A stretch of 64,000 nt of DNA from Comamonadaceae bacterium (GTDB lineage Bacteria > Pseudomonadota > Gammaproteobacteria > Burkholderiales > Burkholderiaceae_C): NCBI GenBank assembly GCA_947453965.1, contig CANGIQ010000010.1, positions 1 through 64,000 on the forward strand. The letters are read 5' to 3'. The notes beneath the pieces were generated by a model, which ran no database searches, was not told the DNA's origin, and saw nothing but the letters and a program-made list of their open reading frames with translations. Within the stretch, counting starts at the first letter, position 1, and each line of letters begins with the position of its first letter. Below, one piece after another: positions 25,573 to 34,830 of the stretch. The position numbers were made by a program, and so were the translations under genes.

Positions 25573-25801
25573 TGCCCCAAACGTGATTGAGGGTTAGTTT
25601 TTGGGCAATCTATAAAAGCCAACGACTGCTATGCAGCGTAATCGGTCATCTGCGTAAAGGGCAAGCGCACCAACAGTCGTATATCCGTCCAGACTCTGGA
25701 CACCCCTGCACCGTCCAGAGCATTGACGCTTTGCGAACAACACAATGCATAACCCTCCTAGAACAGGCTATAAAGCGACATGAAAAGCGCTTGCCGCCAA
25801 C

Positions 25802-25832
25802 TTGAAAAAAACGCCCATTTTTTTGCTATACT
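25802..25832 (+). promoter_or_regulatory. Sigma-70-type promoter for tRNA-Asn
   Basis: TTGAAA at 25802-25807 and TATACT at 25827-25832 form -35 and -10 boxes with a 19-base spacer that is very AT-rich. The tRNA begins 43 bases downstream. Confidence 0.6.
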
Positions 25833-25875
25833 GTGCGTCTCTGCAAAGCGCTAGTGTGGTTTGCATACCGAATAT

Positions 25876-25951
25876 TCCTCGATAGCTCAGTCGGTAGAGC
25901 GCCGGACTGTTAATCCGTAGGTCCCTGGTTCGAGCCCAGGTCGAGGAGCCA
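25876..25951 (+). tRNA. tRNA-Asn (anticodon GTT)
   Basis: The 76-base gene folds into a full cloverleaf. TCCTCGA pairs with TCGAGGA in the acceptor stem, the anticodon loop reads CTGTTAA with anticodon GTT, CCTGG/CCAGG closes the T-arm with a TTCGAGC loop, and GCCA is encoded at the 3' end. Confidence 0.97.
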
Positions 25952-25970
25952 AATAGGCAAATGAAACCAA

Positions 25971-25999
25971 GGGGCTACGTGAAAACGTAGCCCCTTTTT
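25971..25999 (+). terminator. Rho-independent terminator of tRNA-Asn
   Basis: A perfect 10-base stem GGGGCTACGT/ACGTAGCCCC with a GAAA loop is followed directly by five T residues. It lies 19 bases after the tRNA. Confidence 0.93.
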
Positions 26000-26194
26000 C
26001 TTTGTGCCACCGCTAAAGTAATTTGCTTAGTGATATCGCATAAGAAAACTCACATCAAAATAAGCAGTGTGGATAAGAGTACTGTAAAGTTGAGACTAAG
26101 TTAAGAGTGCAATGTAATGTGGTGACTGGGTCAAATTTTCAAAGAATGAGGACTACCTCAAAATAATCAGTCAAGTAAGGCTGTTTTCATTTAA

Positions 26195-26212
26195 AAAGTT
26201 AAAACTAACTTT
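26195..26212. promoter_or_regulatory. Inverted repeat before the orphan membrane gene
   Basis: AAAGTTA-AAAC-TAACTTT is a perfect 7-base inverted repeat ending five bases before the ATG of the next gene. It takes the place of a Shine-Dalgarno sequence and could be an operator or an mRNA hairpin. Confidence 0.35.
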
Positions 26213-26217
26213 CTGTC

Positions 26218-26835
26218 ATGTTTGAAAATATAAAAAAACACCCGATTATTTTTTTTGCAGGTGCAACGCTTGGATCGTTAGGCGTTTTGATTGCCCAAGC
26301 ACTTCTACTAACTGAACTGTTTGCATTCAGCCCTATTGAAGCGGGACGACTTGCAGCCGGTTTAGTACTTGTAGTTTTTATTCCGTGCGGCAATTTATGC
26401 GTAAATTTTCACCTTAAGCACAACCTTGGTTTTAAATGGTTTTATGAAAGAACTTTTGGAGGAAATCAACGCGCTATATTTGTCACTTCTTATGTACTGA
26501 TAGCTCAGTCAGTTTGGTTCTCTTGGGTATTTTTGGAAAATTACAGATGGCCAATCACCCCACTAGCTTGGTTAGTTGTTCTATTCGTTTTTGTGTTGAC
26601 TATCCCTGTTTTGATGTTCATCTCAAAGTACGTGACTGCTTATGAAATTTTGACAACTAAGGAGTCTAGGTTGCTTTTTTTAGGAACAACCGGGACATTA
26701 CTCGCACTTATATTCTATTTTTTCACCAATCTAAATCATGTTTGGTATCCTTTTTTACGATACTATTTAATTCCAGTTGGTTATTGGATAGCCTTTATCT
26801 TATTTAAATGGGCAATTAATTCTGATGAGCCTTAG
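26218..26835 (+). CDS. Orphan integral membrane protein in AT-rich DNA
   Basis: The 205-residue protein has about six hydrophobic segments (around residues 10-30, 40-60, 85-105, 112-135, 152-172 and 180-200) separated by short charged loops. I do not recognise the family. Its DNA and codon use are much more AT-rich than the neighbours (many Phe as TTT, Ile as ATA/ATT, Leu as TTA), which suggests recent acquisition next to the tRNA-Asn. There is no visible ribosome-binding site. The reading frame is clean and the hydrophobic pattern regular, so I believe it is a real gene, although its function is unknown. Confidence 0.65.
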   Translation: MFENIKKHPIIFFAGATLGSLGVLIAQALLLTELFAFSPIEAGRLAAGLVLVVFIPCGNLCVNFHLKHNLGFKWFYERTFGGNQRAIFVTSYVLIAQSVWFSWVFLENYRWPITPLAWLVVLFVFVLTIPVLMFISKYVTAYEILTTKESRLLFLGTTGTLLALIFYFFTNLNHVWYPFLRYYLIPVGYWIAFILFKWAINSDEP

Positions 26836-27223
26836 CCCCCTGACTTAACTGCAGTTGGTAGTTGTTAATAAGCTCAATTACGACTGATACTGGGTATTTA
26901 TTTCTAAGCAACTGCCAGAGTCCTAGGCCTGTCAAGGATCAGTTTTAACTTCTTGAGCACACACCAACGTGGGCAACGATCGAGACGTGGGGCCACCTAT
27001 CGAACTCGTGAATAACTTGCACACGGGCAAGTCAATGGCAATGATGGCCCGAGTTACTTCGTCAGACTTCACGCTGGGAACCGAAATATCAGCGGCACAA
27101 CCCCTGGCTAATATTCACAGGCAAGCAAGTAGCGTCTCAACAAATCTTTTAAGCTGGTAGCGCTCAAGTTGCCCCCCTTCAAACCGATAACCGTATTTCA
27201 TAAAAAGAAATGATCGTTCATCT
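26836..27223. other. Gene-free stretch between the orphan membrane gene and the TPS pair
   Basis: No convincing gene, RNA or terminator is visible. A 63-codon open frame at 26969-27160 has no family resemblance or ribosome-binding site. The region probably holds the promoter of the two-partner secretion genes, and its start is AT-rich like the preceding gene. Confidence 0.5.
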
Positions 27224-29155
27224 ATGTTTGGGGAAAACAACACTCAGTACCGGCTCAAGGCCCATGCGCTGGCATTGCTTGGCTGCTTGGTCACGTCTGC
27301 GTGGGCCCAAACGCCAGCCAGCGATATGGACAACTGGGTTCAGTTCCCACCACGTCCGCGTCCTGCCCCTGCCCCTAAAGCGGCGGCAACAGCACCCAAT
27401 ACATCTTCAGCCGCCACGCCAACCCAGCCGCTCGCTCAGGCACAGCCACCTGCAAGCGTCAGTGCGCCATTGCCCACGGTGGCAACCAGCAACGAGCGTG
27501 ACAGCTGGATCCGCTTCCCCATTCGCCCCACAGCCCCCGTGGCGGTGGAGCCTCCTGTAACCCAAAAGGCAGAAATCCCCACAACGCCGGGATCAGCGCC
27601 CCCCGTTTCAGCCAGCAACAAATCTGCCCCTGCTACATCTCCCCGCCTGTTCGGCTTCAAGGTGCATGGCAACACGCGCATTAGCGATGCCACGGTGCAA
27701 TCAGAGCTGAAACCGTTGGTGGGCGCCTTGCTCACACAAGAAAACTTGCAAAAAGCGACTGAAAAAATCACAGCGCTGTATCAAAAAAATGGTTGGTTAG
27801 CGATTGCTGAAATGCCCCCGCAAGATCTCACCGGGGGATGGGCCGAAATCAAAATCATCGAAGCGAAGTTTGCTGGCGTTGTGGTGGAAGACCCACAGGG
27901 TCAATTGGCCAACACCACCTTGCCCGCCAAGATGGTGGAACGCGTTCAACCCAAAGACCAAGTGGTCTCATTGAAGTCTCTCGACCAAGCCGCCGCCTTG
28001 CTGAGCGAAATTCCAGGTGTTGAGGCCAAGATCAGCTTGCGCGCCGGCGAAAAACCTGGTGAAACGCAAGCTGTTGCCACCGTACTTCCAGGTAAAGCGG
28101 TGGAAGGCAGCATGGCTGTGGACAACGCGGGTGCCCGTGCCACGGGTGAGGTACGAGAGAGCGCTAAAGTCACGCTGAACAACCCGTTGAAAGTTGGCGA
28201 TGCCGTCAGCGCCCAAGTGCTGCACAGCAAAGGCCTCGATTATCAAAAATACAGCTACAACGTGCCCGTGGGTGATGCAGGTTGGCGTGCTGGCGTGAAC
28301 GCATCAACCATGCAATACAAGGTGGTGACCACCGATTTTGTAAACCTCGATGCAAAAGGGCCTTCGAGCACGCGTGGTGTCGACTTAACCATTCCGCTGG
28401 TCAGAGAAAACTTAGACAACGTGTCACTGCAACTGGCCTACGACCAGAAAAAGTTCAAGAACGAAGCGCTGAACACGGTTCAATCGAATTACAGCGGCAA
28501 TGCCGTTACCGCTTATCTAGAGGCCAACCATCACAACGGCAACGGTGGTGAGACATCAGCCTCGGTGCAAGCCGTGAAAGGCACGATTGATCTGTCTCAA
28601 TCCACTGCGGCGCATCAATTGACCGATGCAACCACCACACAAACCGAAGGGCCCTACAGCAAGATCCGTGTGGCGCTGACGCACAAGGAAGACCTGGACA
28701 CAAGCAATACCGTGGTCATCAGCGGGCAGTCGCAGTGGGCCAATAAAAACTTAGATGGTTCTGAGCGCTTCTACTTGGGCGGCATGCAAGGCGTGCGCGC
28801 CTACCCCACCAACGAAGCAGGCGGTAGTGTGGGACAGATGCTTTCATTTGAATGGCAGCGGCATTTCAACTTAAACCAAAACCGTTGGACGGCGGCTGGC
28901 TTCTACGATACGGGTCATGTCACGGTGAACAAAAATAACAATTTCACGGGCGCTGCCTCACCTAACCAATACAGCCTCAGCGGGGCTGGCGTGTGGCTGG
29001 GCACAACCATGCGAAATTCTTATGGCCTTTCTACCTTGCGCTTTATCGCAGCACAACGGCTGGGCAAAAACCCCGCCGCTTCAGCAAACGGCAATGACCA
29101 AGACGGTTCACACGTGCAAACCCGCTACCGCTTCAGCCTGAATCACGCGTTCTGA
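27224..29155 (+). CDS. Two-partner secretion outer-membrane transporter (TpsB, ShlB/FhaC family)
   Basis: The 643-residue protein exports its TpsA partner across the outer membrane. After a signal peptide (near residues 8-28) comes a Pro/Ala-rich stretch with two copies of a short W-x-x-FP-x-RP motif (near 37-46 and 92-100). POTRA domains begin near residue 144 (FGFKVHGNTRISDATVQSEL) and a 16-strand-type barrel follows. YLGGMQGVRAYPTNEAGG near 520-537 matches the conserved VRGY secretin-loop motif of TpsB proteins. The protein ends in Phe, as expected for an outer-membrane barrel. The stop is two bases before the exoprotein gene. Confidence 0.92.
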   Translation: MFGENNTQYRLKAHALALLGCLVTSAWAQTPASDMDNWVQFPPRPRPAPAPKAAATAPNTSSAATPTQPLAQAQPPASVSAPLPTVATSNERDSWIRFPIRPTAPVAVEPPVTQKAEIPTTPGSAPPVSASNKSAPATSPRLFGFKVHGNTRISDATVQSELKPLVGALLTQENLQKATEKITALYQKNGWLAIAEMPPQDLTGGWAEIKIIEAKFAGVVVEDPQGQLANTTLPAKMVERVQPKDQVVSLKSLDQAAALLSEIPGVEAKISLRAGEKPGETQAVATVLPGKAVEGSMAVDNAGARATGEVRESAKVTLNNPLKVGDAVSAQVLHSKGLDYQKYSYNVPVGDAGWRAGVNASTMQYKVVTTDFVNLDAKGPSSTRGVDLTIPLVRENLDNVSLQLAYDQKKFKNEALNTVQSNYSGNAVTAYLEANHHNGNGGETSASVQAVKGTIDLSQSTAAHQLTDATTTQTEGPYSKIRVALTHKEDLDTSNTVVISGQSQWANKNLDGSERFYLGGMQGVRAYPTNEAGGSVGQMLSFEWQRHFNLNQNRWTAAGFYDTGHVTVNKNNNFTGAASPNQYSLSGAGVWLGTTMRNSYGLSTLRFIAAQRLGKNPAASANGNDQDGSHVQTRYRFSLNHAF

Positions 29156-29157
29156 CC

Positions 29158-32100
29158 ATGCAGCGGGTTCTCAAACACATTCTTGTTAGCGCCCTCCTGC
29201 CAAGCCTTTTGTTTGGGGCATGGGCGCAAACGGGCGCGATCATCTCGGCCACACAGCTGCCCAGCGGTGGCAAGGTCGTGGGTGGGCAAGCTACGTTGCA
29301 ATCCATTGGCAACACCCTGAATGTGAACCAAACGACGACACGCGGCGTGGTTGAGTGGAACACCTTCAACGTGGGCTCGCAAGCCAACGTCAACTTCAAC
29401 CAACCCTCTGCCAATGCAGTCACGCTCAACCGCGTGATGGACATGAACGCCAGCCAAATCCTGGGACGCATCAGCGCCACAGGCCAGGTGTTTATCAGCA
29501 ACCCTAATGGTGTGATTTTTGGCACAACGTCCCAGGTGGATGTAGGTGGGTTGGTGGCGACAACCAAGGGCATCAGCAACGCGGACTTCATGAGTGGCAA
29601 AACGACCTTTGAAGGCAACGGTCAAGCCGGCAGTGTGATCAACCAAGGCTCCTTGCAAGCCGCGTTGGGCGGCTACATCGCCCTGCTCGCGCCACAGGTG
29701 CGCAACGAGGGCATCATCGTGGCACGCGAAGGCACTGTGGCTTTGGCCGCCGGCGACAAAACCACCTTGGAATTCAGCGGAAGCAAATTGGTCTCCGTGA
29801 TCATCGACCGTCCAGTCATTGACGCCCTGGTCGAAAACAAACAACTGATCCGCGCAGAGGGTGGATTTGTGGTGATGTCGGCACGCAGCGCCAACGGCTT
29901 GATGAATTCAGTGATCAAGCAGACCGGCACGATTGAAGCCCCGAGCTTGGTACAGCGCGAAGGCCGAATCTTGCTTGAGGGTGGTGAACAAGGCATCGTC
30001 AGTGCAGGCGGCGTGCTCAACGTCAGCGGGGTTCAAGCACAAACCAAAGGCGGCAGCATCGTCGTCACGGGTGACAAAGTTGCAATTACCGAGAACGCGC
30101 TGCTCAATGCGAGTGGGCAAACTGGAGGCGGCCAAATCAACATCGGCGGCGGTTGGCAGGGGCAAGATCCTGCCATCCGACAAGCCAATGCCACGCGTGT
30201 AGAGGCAGGGGCCCGCCTAGATGCATCCGCCATTCAAAGTGGCAACGGCGGTGAGATTGTGGTTTGGTCCGATACCCAAAAAGCAGGTGGTATCACGCAA
30301 GTAGCGGGTGAGCTCAAAGCGCGAGGTGGCGCGGTACAGGGCGATGGTGGACGGATTGAAACTTCGGGCCATTGGCTCTCAACCCAAGGTGCCACCGGCG
30401 ATGCCAGCGCGCCTAACGGCAAAGCGGGTCAATGGTTGTTTGACCCCTACAACGTCACCATCACCGCAACGCCCACACAAAACAACACCAACAGCGCCGA
30501 CACATGGACGCCCACTGGCAGCACCTCTGAAATTCAAAACACCGCCATCACCGCGCTGTTGAACGCGGGCACCAGCGTCACGGTGACCACGGGTTCGGCA
30601 GGCAGCGAGGCCGGCAACATCACGGTGAATGCGCCCATCACGCAAAGTGCGATGGCAGCCGCCACACGATTGACCTTATCGGCCAACCAAAACATCGCCA
30701 TCAACAGCGCAATCAGCATGACCCAGAGTGGGTCAAAGTTAGAGCTCAATGCAGGCAACGTCTCCAGTGGCGGCAATATTGCGTTGACCGCTGCCGTGGC
30801 GGCAGACACCTTGAGTATGAACCTCACGGGCGCAGGAACTGTTTCACAAACCGCTGCCGTCAACACGAACAACTTGCGCATTTCGGGTGCCAACACACAA
30901 GTCACCTTGGACAATGCCAGCAACAGCATCGGCGTGGTGGCAGCCAACGTGGCTTCGATCAATTTGAAGTCAGAAAATGGCATTGATCTTGGCAACACCT
31001 ACGGCAAGGGCTTGTACGTCAGTACGGTCGAAGGCATGAGCGGCATCACCGCCACCGGGGATGTGAACCTGGTGTCGCGAAACACCAATATTTTTGTAGA
31101 CCAAAACATCAGCACGGCCAGCACCACCAACACAGCCATTCGGCTCAATGCGGGTGAATCTCTCAGCCCCGGCGCATACAACGGGACTGACAGTGCTGTG
31201 AACCCCTACGGTCCAAACGTGGTCTTGGGTAATGGCAAAACAATCACCACCGGCACTGGCGGCAGGGCCACGCTGTATACCGGTGCGAGCAGCGGCAGTG
31301 GTGCCAGCTTGGCTGCCTACATTGGCACTGGATCCGCAAGCTCTCGCTACAACAGCGATGAGTTGAATACCAACTACACCGCCTCGTTATCGTCGGGCTT
31401 GTACGCTATTTACAGACAGAACCCGACGCTGAGTGTGGCCGCCAACGATGCGACCGTGGTGTATGGCGGCGCGATCAACCCCGCCATGTCCAGCACCGTC
31501 TCGGGCTATTTGAACGGTGACACCTTGGCACAAGCCGTATCCAGCAGTGCAAACATTGCCATCGCTGGCACGCGCTCTACCGCCGGCTACCTCACCGCAG
31601 GCAGTCATGCGCTCACCCCCAGTGGTGCAGTAGGCGGATTGGGTTATGGCTTCTCTTACACCGATGGCGCCCTCACCGTGACACCCAAGGCCCTGACGAT
31701 CAGCGCCTCTGCCAGCAACAAGGTCTATGACGCGACCGCAGCCGCAACAACCTCACTCAACAGCAATCAATTGCAAAATGATGTGTTGACGCTGAGCAGC
31801 ATGTCCAGCACTTTTAACAGCAGAGATGCGGGTACGGGCAAAACTGTCACGGTTTCGGGCTTGTCTTTTTCTGGCAACGATGCCGCCAACTACAGCCTTG
31901 CCAACACCAGCGCGACCACCACAGCGAACGTGACCCCCAAAGGGCTGACCGCGTCATTCACGGCCACGAACAAGGTGTACGACGGCACCACAACAGCCAC
32001 CGTGGCGGGTTCAACGTCCGACATCATTGGAGGCGACACCGTCGCGATTACCCAAACGGCTGCGACCTTCTCGGACAAAAACGTCGCCAATGGAAAAAGC

Positions 32101-34761
32101 ATCTCCATCACTGGTTTGCAGCTAACGGGCACAGATGCGGGCAATTACGCACTGACCAGCACAACAGCCAGCAGCTCGGCCAACATCACAGCCAAGTCAC
32201 TCACCGCCTCGTTCACGGCCAGCAACAAAGAATATGACGGCAACACCACGGCCACAGTGAGCGCAAGCTCAGCCCAAATCGTGCCTCAGGATGCGGTGAC
32301 CATCACCAACACCAGCGCCACCTTCAGCGACAAAAATGTAGGCACGGGCAAAACAGTTTCCGTGGTCGGTGTGGCCATCTCTGGAACAGATGCTGGCAAC
32401 TACAACTTAGTCAACGCGACAGCCAGCACCACAGCCAATATCAGCGCCAAGGCACTGACCATCTCCGGCATCACCGCCGCAGACAAAACCTACGACGGCT
32501 TGAGCACGGCCACCGTGAGCACTGCTGGCGTGGTGAAAACAGGTTTGGTAGCAGGCGACACAGTGGGTGTCTCAGCCACAGGCGTATTCAATAATAAAAA
32601 TGTTGGCACCAACAAAACTGTGGCATTGACCAGCAACTACAGCGGCAGCGATGTCACGAACTACAACATCACCAGCCAAGCACAGACCATGGCCAGCATC
32701 ACCCCTCGCATCTTGGCAGTGACGGCAGCAGCTGATGACAAAACTTACGACACCACGCGCACTGCCACGTACACACTCAACAGCGACAAATTAGCTGGAG
32801 ACACCTTGGTACTGTCCGCGAGCAGTGGGTTGTTTGACACCAAAAATGCGGCAGCCGGAAAAACCGTCACCGTAGGTGGCATCACCGTCACGGGCACAGA
32901 TGCCGGCAACTACACACTGCAAAACGCATCGACGACAACGACGGCCGAGATTCGCAAGGCCGACTTAGCCATCACAGGCCTCACGGCCAACAACAAAACC
33001 TACGATGGCACGACCACCGCGACATTGGCGGGTACTGCCACTGTTACGGCGCTGCAAGGCGATACCGTTTCAGTCAGCGGCACGCCAAGCGCCACGTTTG
33101 CGACCAAAGATGTCGGCTCTGCCAAGCCTGTGACCACCACCGGTTTGAGCCTGACCAACACAGATGCGGGGAACTACAACTTAGTGGCGCCGACCCTCAG
33201 TGCCAACATCACGCCCAAGGCGCTCACCATTTCAGGCATCACGGCCGCCAACAAAGAATACGACGGCACCACGGATGCAACGATCAGCACAACGGGGGTG
33301 AGCAACGCCGTGTTGGTGAATGCCGGCATGATCGCCACGGACAACCTGACTGTTACTGCCACGGGTGTCTTCACCGATAAAAACGCTGGCAACGCCAAAA
33401 CAGTGCAGTTATCACCCACCTACGGTGGCTCTGATGCAAGCAACTACGTCATCACAAATCAGGCGAACACCACCGCCAACATCACCCCAAAAAATGTCGC
33501 GCTGACGGCGGTGACCGCTGACAACAAAACCTACAACGCCACCAACGCTGCCAACATTTCTGCTGGCACGATCACCGGCACCGTGGGTTCTGAAGCTTTG
33601 TTGATTTCAGGTTCCGGCACCTTCAGCGATGCCAATGCAGGGACAGGTAAAACGGTCACGGTGGCCGACGTCACGGCACTCACCAAAACCAACAGCACGG
33701 GCAACTGGGGCAACTACAACCTCACCACCACGGGCCCCATCACCACCACCTCGGACATCACCAAGAAAGATGTCGCGCTGACGGCGGTAACCGCTGACAA
33801 CAAAACCTACAACGCCACCAACGCTGCGAACATCTCTGCTGGCACGTTCAGTGGCACCGTGGGTTCTGAAGCTTTGCTGATTTCAGGTTCTGGCACCTTC
33901 AGCGATGCGAATGCAGGAATAGGAAAAACGGTCACGGTGGCTGATGTCACCGCACTCACCAAAGCCAACAGCACGGGCAACTGGGGCAACTACAACCTCA
34001 CCACCACGGGCCCCATCACCACCACCGCGGACATCGTCAAGAAAGATGTGACGATCACGAGTCTGACCGTCAGCGACAAGCTGTACAACGCGTCGACGGC
34101 AGCCACCATTTCCTCTGCCAGCGTTGGGGGCACCGTGGCGGATGAAACCCTGCACATCTCAGGGTTCGGCGCATTTGACTCCATCAACCCAGGGATTGGA
34201 AAAGTTGTGACGATCGCCAATGTGAACGACCTCACCAAAGTCAATGGCACGGGCAATTGGAGCAACTACTACCTGATCAACACGGACCGGGTGAGGACAA
34301 CAGCGAGCATCTTCCCCACCATCAACAATTGCTTTGCAGGAAAGGGTTGCATCGCCAGCGACCCGATCGTGACCACCCCATTGAACAATACCCCGACAAC
34401 GTCTTTGTTGGCATCCACAACGGGGGCGTCTGCTGCCCAGGTCATCCAGACCGGCATGGTTGTTCCACAAGCGGTCGCCACGCCCGTACCTTCGCCCGTT
34501 GTCGCGCCCGCCGCCACACCCATCACGTCAGCATCGGTACTTTTGATGCAACCCATTTCTTCAGCAAACATGGTGGCTAAAAATCTCTCGCCAACACAAA
34601 TTGCTGAACTTCCCCCTGCGCAACTGGGTCCCCTGCTGAAGTCATTGGATCGCAATCAACTCTTGGCCATCACAGAAAAACAAATGAATGGGATGAGTGT
34701 GACGCAACTGGATGATTTGGTTGCTTTACTCAAACGCGCAGCCAATCCGACCAAACGTTAA
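29158..34761 (+). CDS. Large TpsA exoprotein/adhesin with TPS domain and YDG repeats
   Basis: The 1867-residue protein has a signal peptide (1-24) and a TPS secretion domain with the hallmark NPNGVIF at 115-121. A filamentous beta-helix-like part runs to about 740, followed by an MBG-type domain near 750-840. Ten YDG-type repeats of about 83-92 residues (KxYDGTTTAT...DAGNY) cover about 842-1718. The C-terminal region is Pro/Ala/Thr-rich, with a cysteine pair NCFAGKGC near 1722-1729 and a helical tail (LSPTQIAELPPAQLGPLL). Such proteins are secreted by the TpsB encoded just before it and serve in adhesion or biofilms. The C-terminal cysteine pair recalls surface-anchored HMW-type adhesins. No toxin domain is visible. 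Confidence 0.92.
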   Translation: MQRVLKHILVSALLPSLLFGAWAQTGAIISATQLPSGGKVVGGQATLQSIGNTLNVNQTTTRGVVEWNTFNVGSQANVNFNQPSANAVTLNRVMDMNASQILGRISATGQVFISNPNGVIFGTTSQVDVGGLVATTKGISNADFMSGKTTFEGNGQAGSVINQGSLQAALGGYIALLAPQVRNEGIIVAREGTVALAAGDKTTLEFSGSKLVSVIIDRPVIDALVENKQLIRAEGGFVVMSARSANGLMNSVIKQTGTIEAPSLVQREGRILLEGGEQGIVSAGGVLNVSGVQAQTKGGSIVVTGDKVAITENALLNASGQTGGGQINIGGGWQGQDPAIRQANATRVEAGARLDASAIQSGNGGEIVVWSDTQKAGGITQVAGELKARGGAVQGDGGRIETSGHWLSTQGATGDASAPNGKAGQWLFDPYNVTITATPTQNNTNSADTWTPTGSTSEIQNTAITALLNAGTSVTVTTGSAGSEAGNITVNAPITQSAMAAATRLTLSANQNIAINSAISMTQSGSKLELNAGNVSSGGNIALTAAVAADTLSMNLTGAGTVSQTAAVNTNNLRISGANTQVTLDNASNSIGVVAANVASINLKSENGIDLGNTYGKGLYVSTVEGMSGITATGDVNLVSRNTNIFVDQNISTASTTNTAIRLNAGESLSPGAYNGTDSAVNPYGPNVVLGNGKTITTGTGGRATLYTGASSGSGASLAAYIGTGSASSRYNSDELNTNYTASLSSGLYAIYRQNPTLSVAANDATVVYGGAINPAMSSTVSGYLNGDTLAQAVSSSANIAIAGTRSTAGYLTAGSHALTPSGAVGGLGYGFSYTDGALTVTPKALTISASASNKVYDATAAATTSLNSNQLQNDVLTLSSMSSTFNSRDAGTGKTVTVSGLSFSGNDAANYSLANTSATTTANVTPKGLTASFTATNKVYDGTTTATVAGSTSDIIGGDTVAITQTAATFSDKNVANGKSISITGLQLTGTDAGNYALTSTTASSSANITAKSLTASFTASNKEYDGNTTATVSASSAQIVPQDAVTITNTSATFSDKNVGTGKTVSVVGVAISGTDAGNYNLVNATASTTANISAKALTISGITAADKTYDGLSTATVSTAGVVKTGLVAGDTVGVSATGVFNNKNVGTNKTVALTSNYSGSDVTNYNITSQAQTMASITPRILAVTAAADDKTYDTTRTATYTLNSDKLAGDTLVLSASSGLFDTKNAAAGKTVTVGGITVTGTDAGNYTLQNASTTTTAEIRKADLAITGLTANNKTYDGTTTATLAGTATVTALQGDTVSVSGTPSATFATKDVGSAKPVTTTGLSLTNTDAGNYNLVAPTLSANITPKALTISGITAANKEYDGTTDATISTTGVSNAVLVNAGMIATDNLTVTATGVFTDKNAGNAKTVQLSPTYGGSDASNYVITNQANTTANITPKNVALTAVTADNKTYNATNAANISAGTITGTVGSEALLISGSGTFSDANAGTGKTVTVADVTALTKTNSTGNWGNYNLTTTGPITTTSDITKKDVALTAVTADNKTYNATNAANISAGTFSGTVGSEALLISGSGTFSDANAGIGKTVTVADVTALTKANSTGNWGNYNLTTTGPITTTADIVKKDVTITSLTVSDKLYNASTAATISSASVGGTVADETLHISGFGAFDSINPGIGKVVTIANVNDLTKVNGTGNWSNYYLINTDRVRTTASIFPTINNCFAGKGCIASDPIVTTPLNNTPTTSLLASTTGASAAQVIQTGMVVPQAVATPVPSPVVAPAATPITSASVLLMQPISSANMVAKNLSPTQIAELPPAQLGPLLKSLDRNQLLAITEKQMNGMSVTQLDDLVALLKRAANPTKR
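33495..34046 (+). repeat. Two near-identical 276-base tandem repeats in the adhesin gene
   Basis: Unit 1 (33495-33770) and unit 2 (33771-34046) each encode 92 residues and differ at only a few positions. Both contain GSEALLISGSGTFSDANAG and STGNWGNYNLTTTGPITTT. A third, more diverged unit follows to about 34320. The high identity points to recent duplication or ongoing recombination. Confidence 0.9.
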
Positions 34762-34830
34762 AGCCCATGCGGCGCACTTGACGGTGATCTGAGAAAATCC
34801 GGGCTCAACACCTCTTCATCACAAGCGCCC

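Noticed and set aside
25587..25805. 72-codon open frame between the two tRNA-Asn copies
   Set aside because: No ribosome-binding site, no family resemblance, and its end overlaps the tRNA promoter.
26969..27160. 63-codon open frame before the TPS genes
   Set aside because: No supporting motif or ribosome-binding site; composition does not look coding.
33495..34320. CRISPR-like or satellite repeat
   Set aside because: The repeats are 276-base in-frame protein repeats inside the adhesin gene, without spacers.
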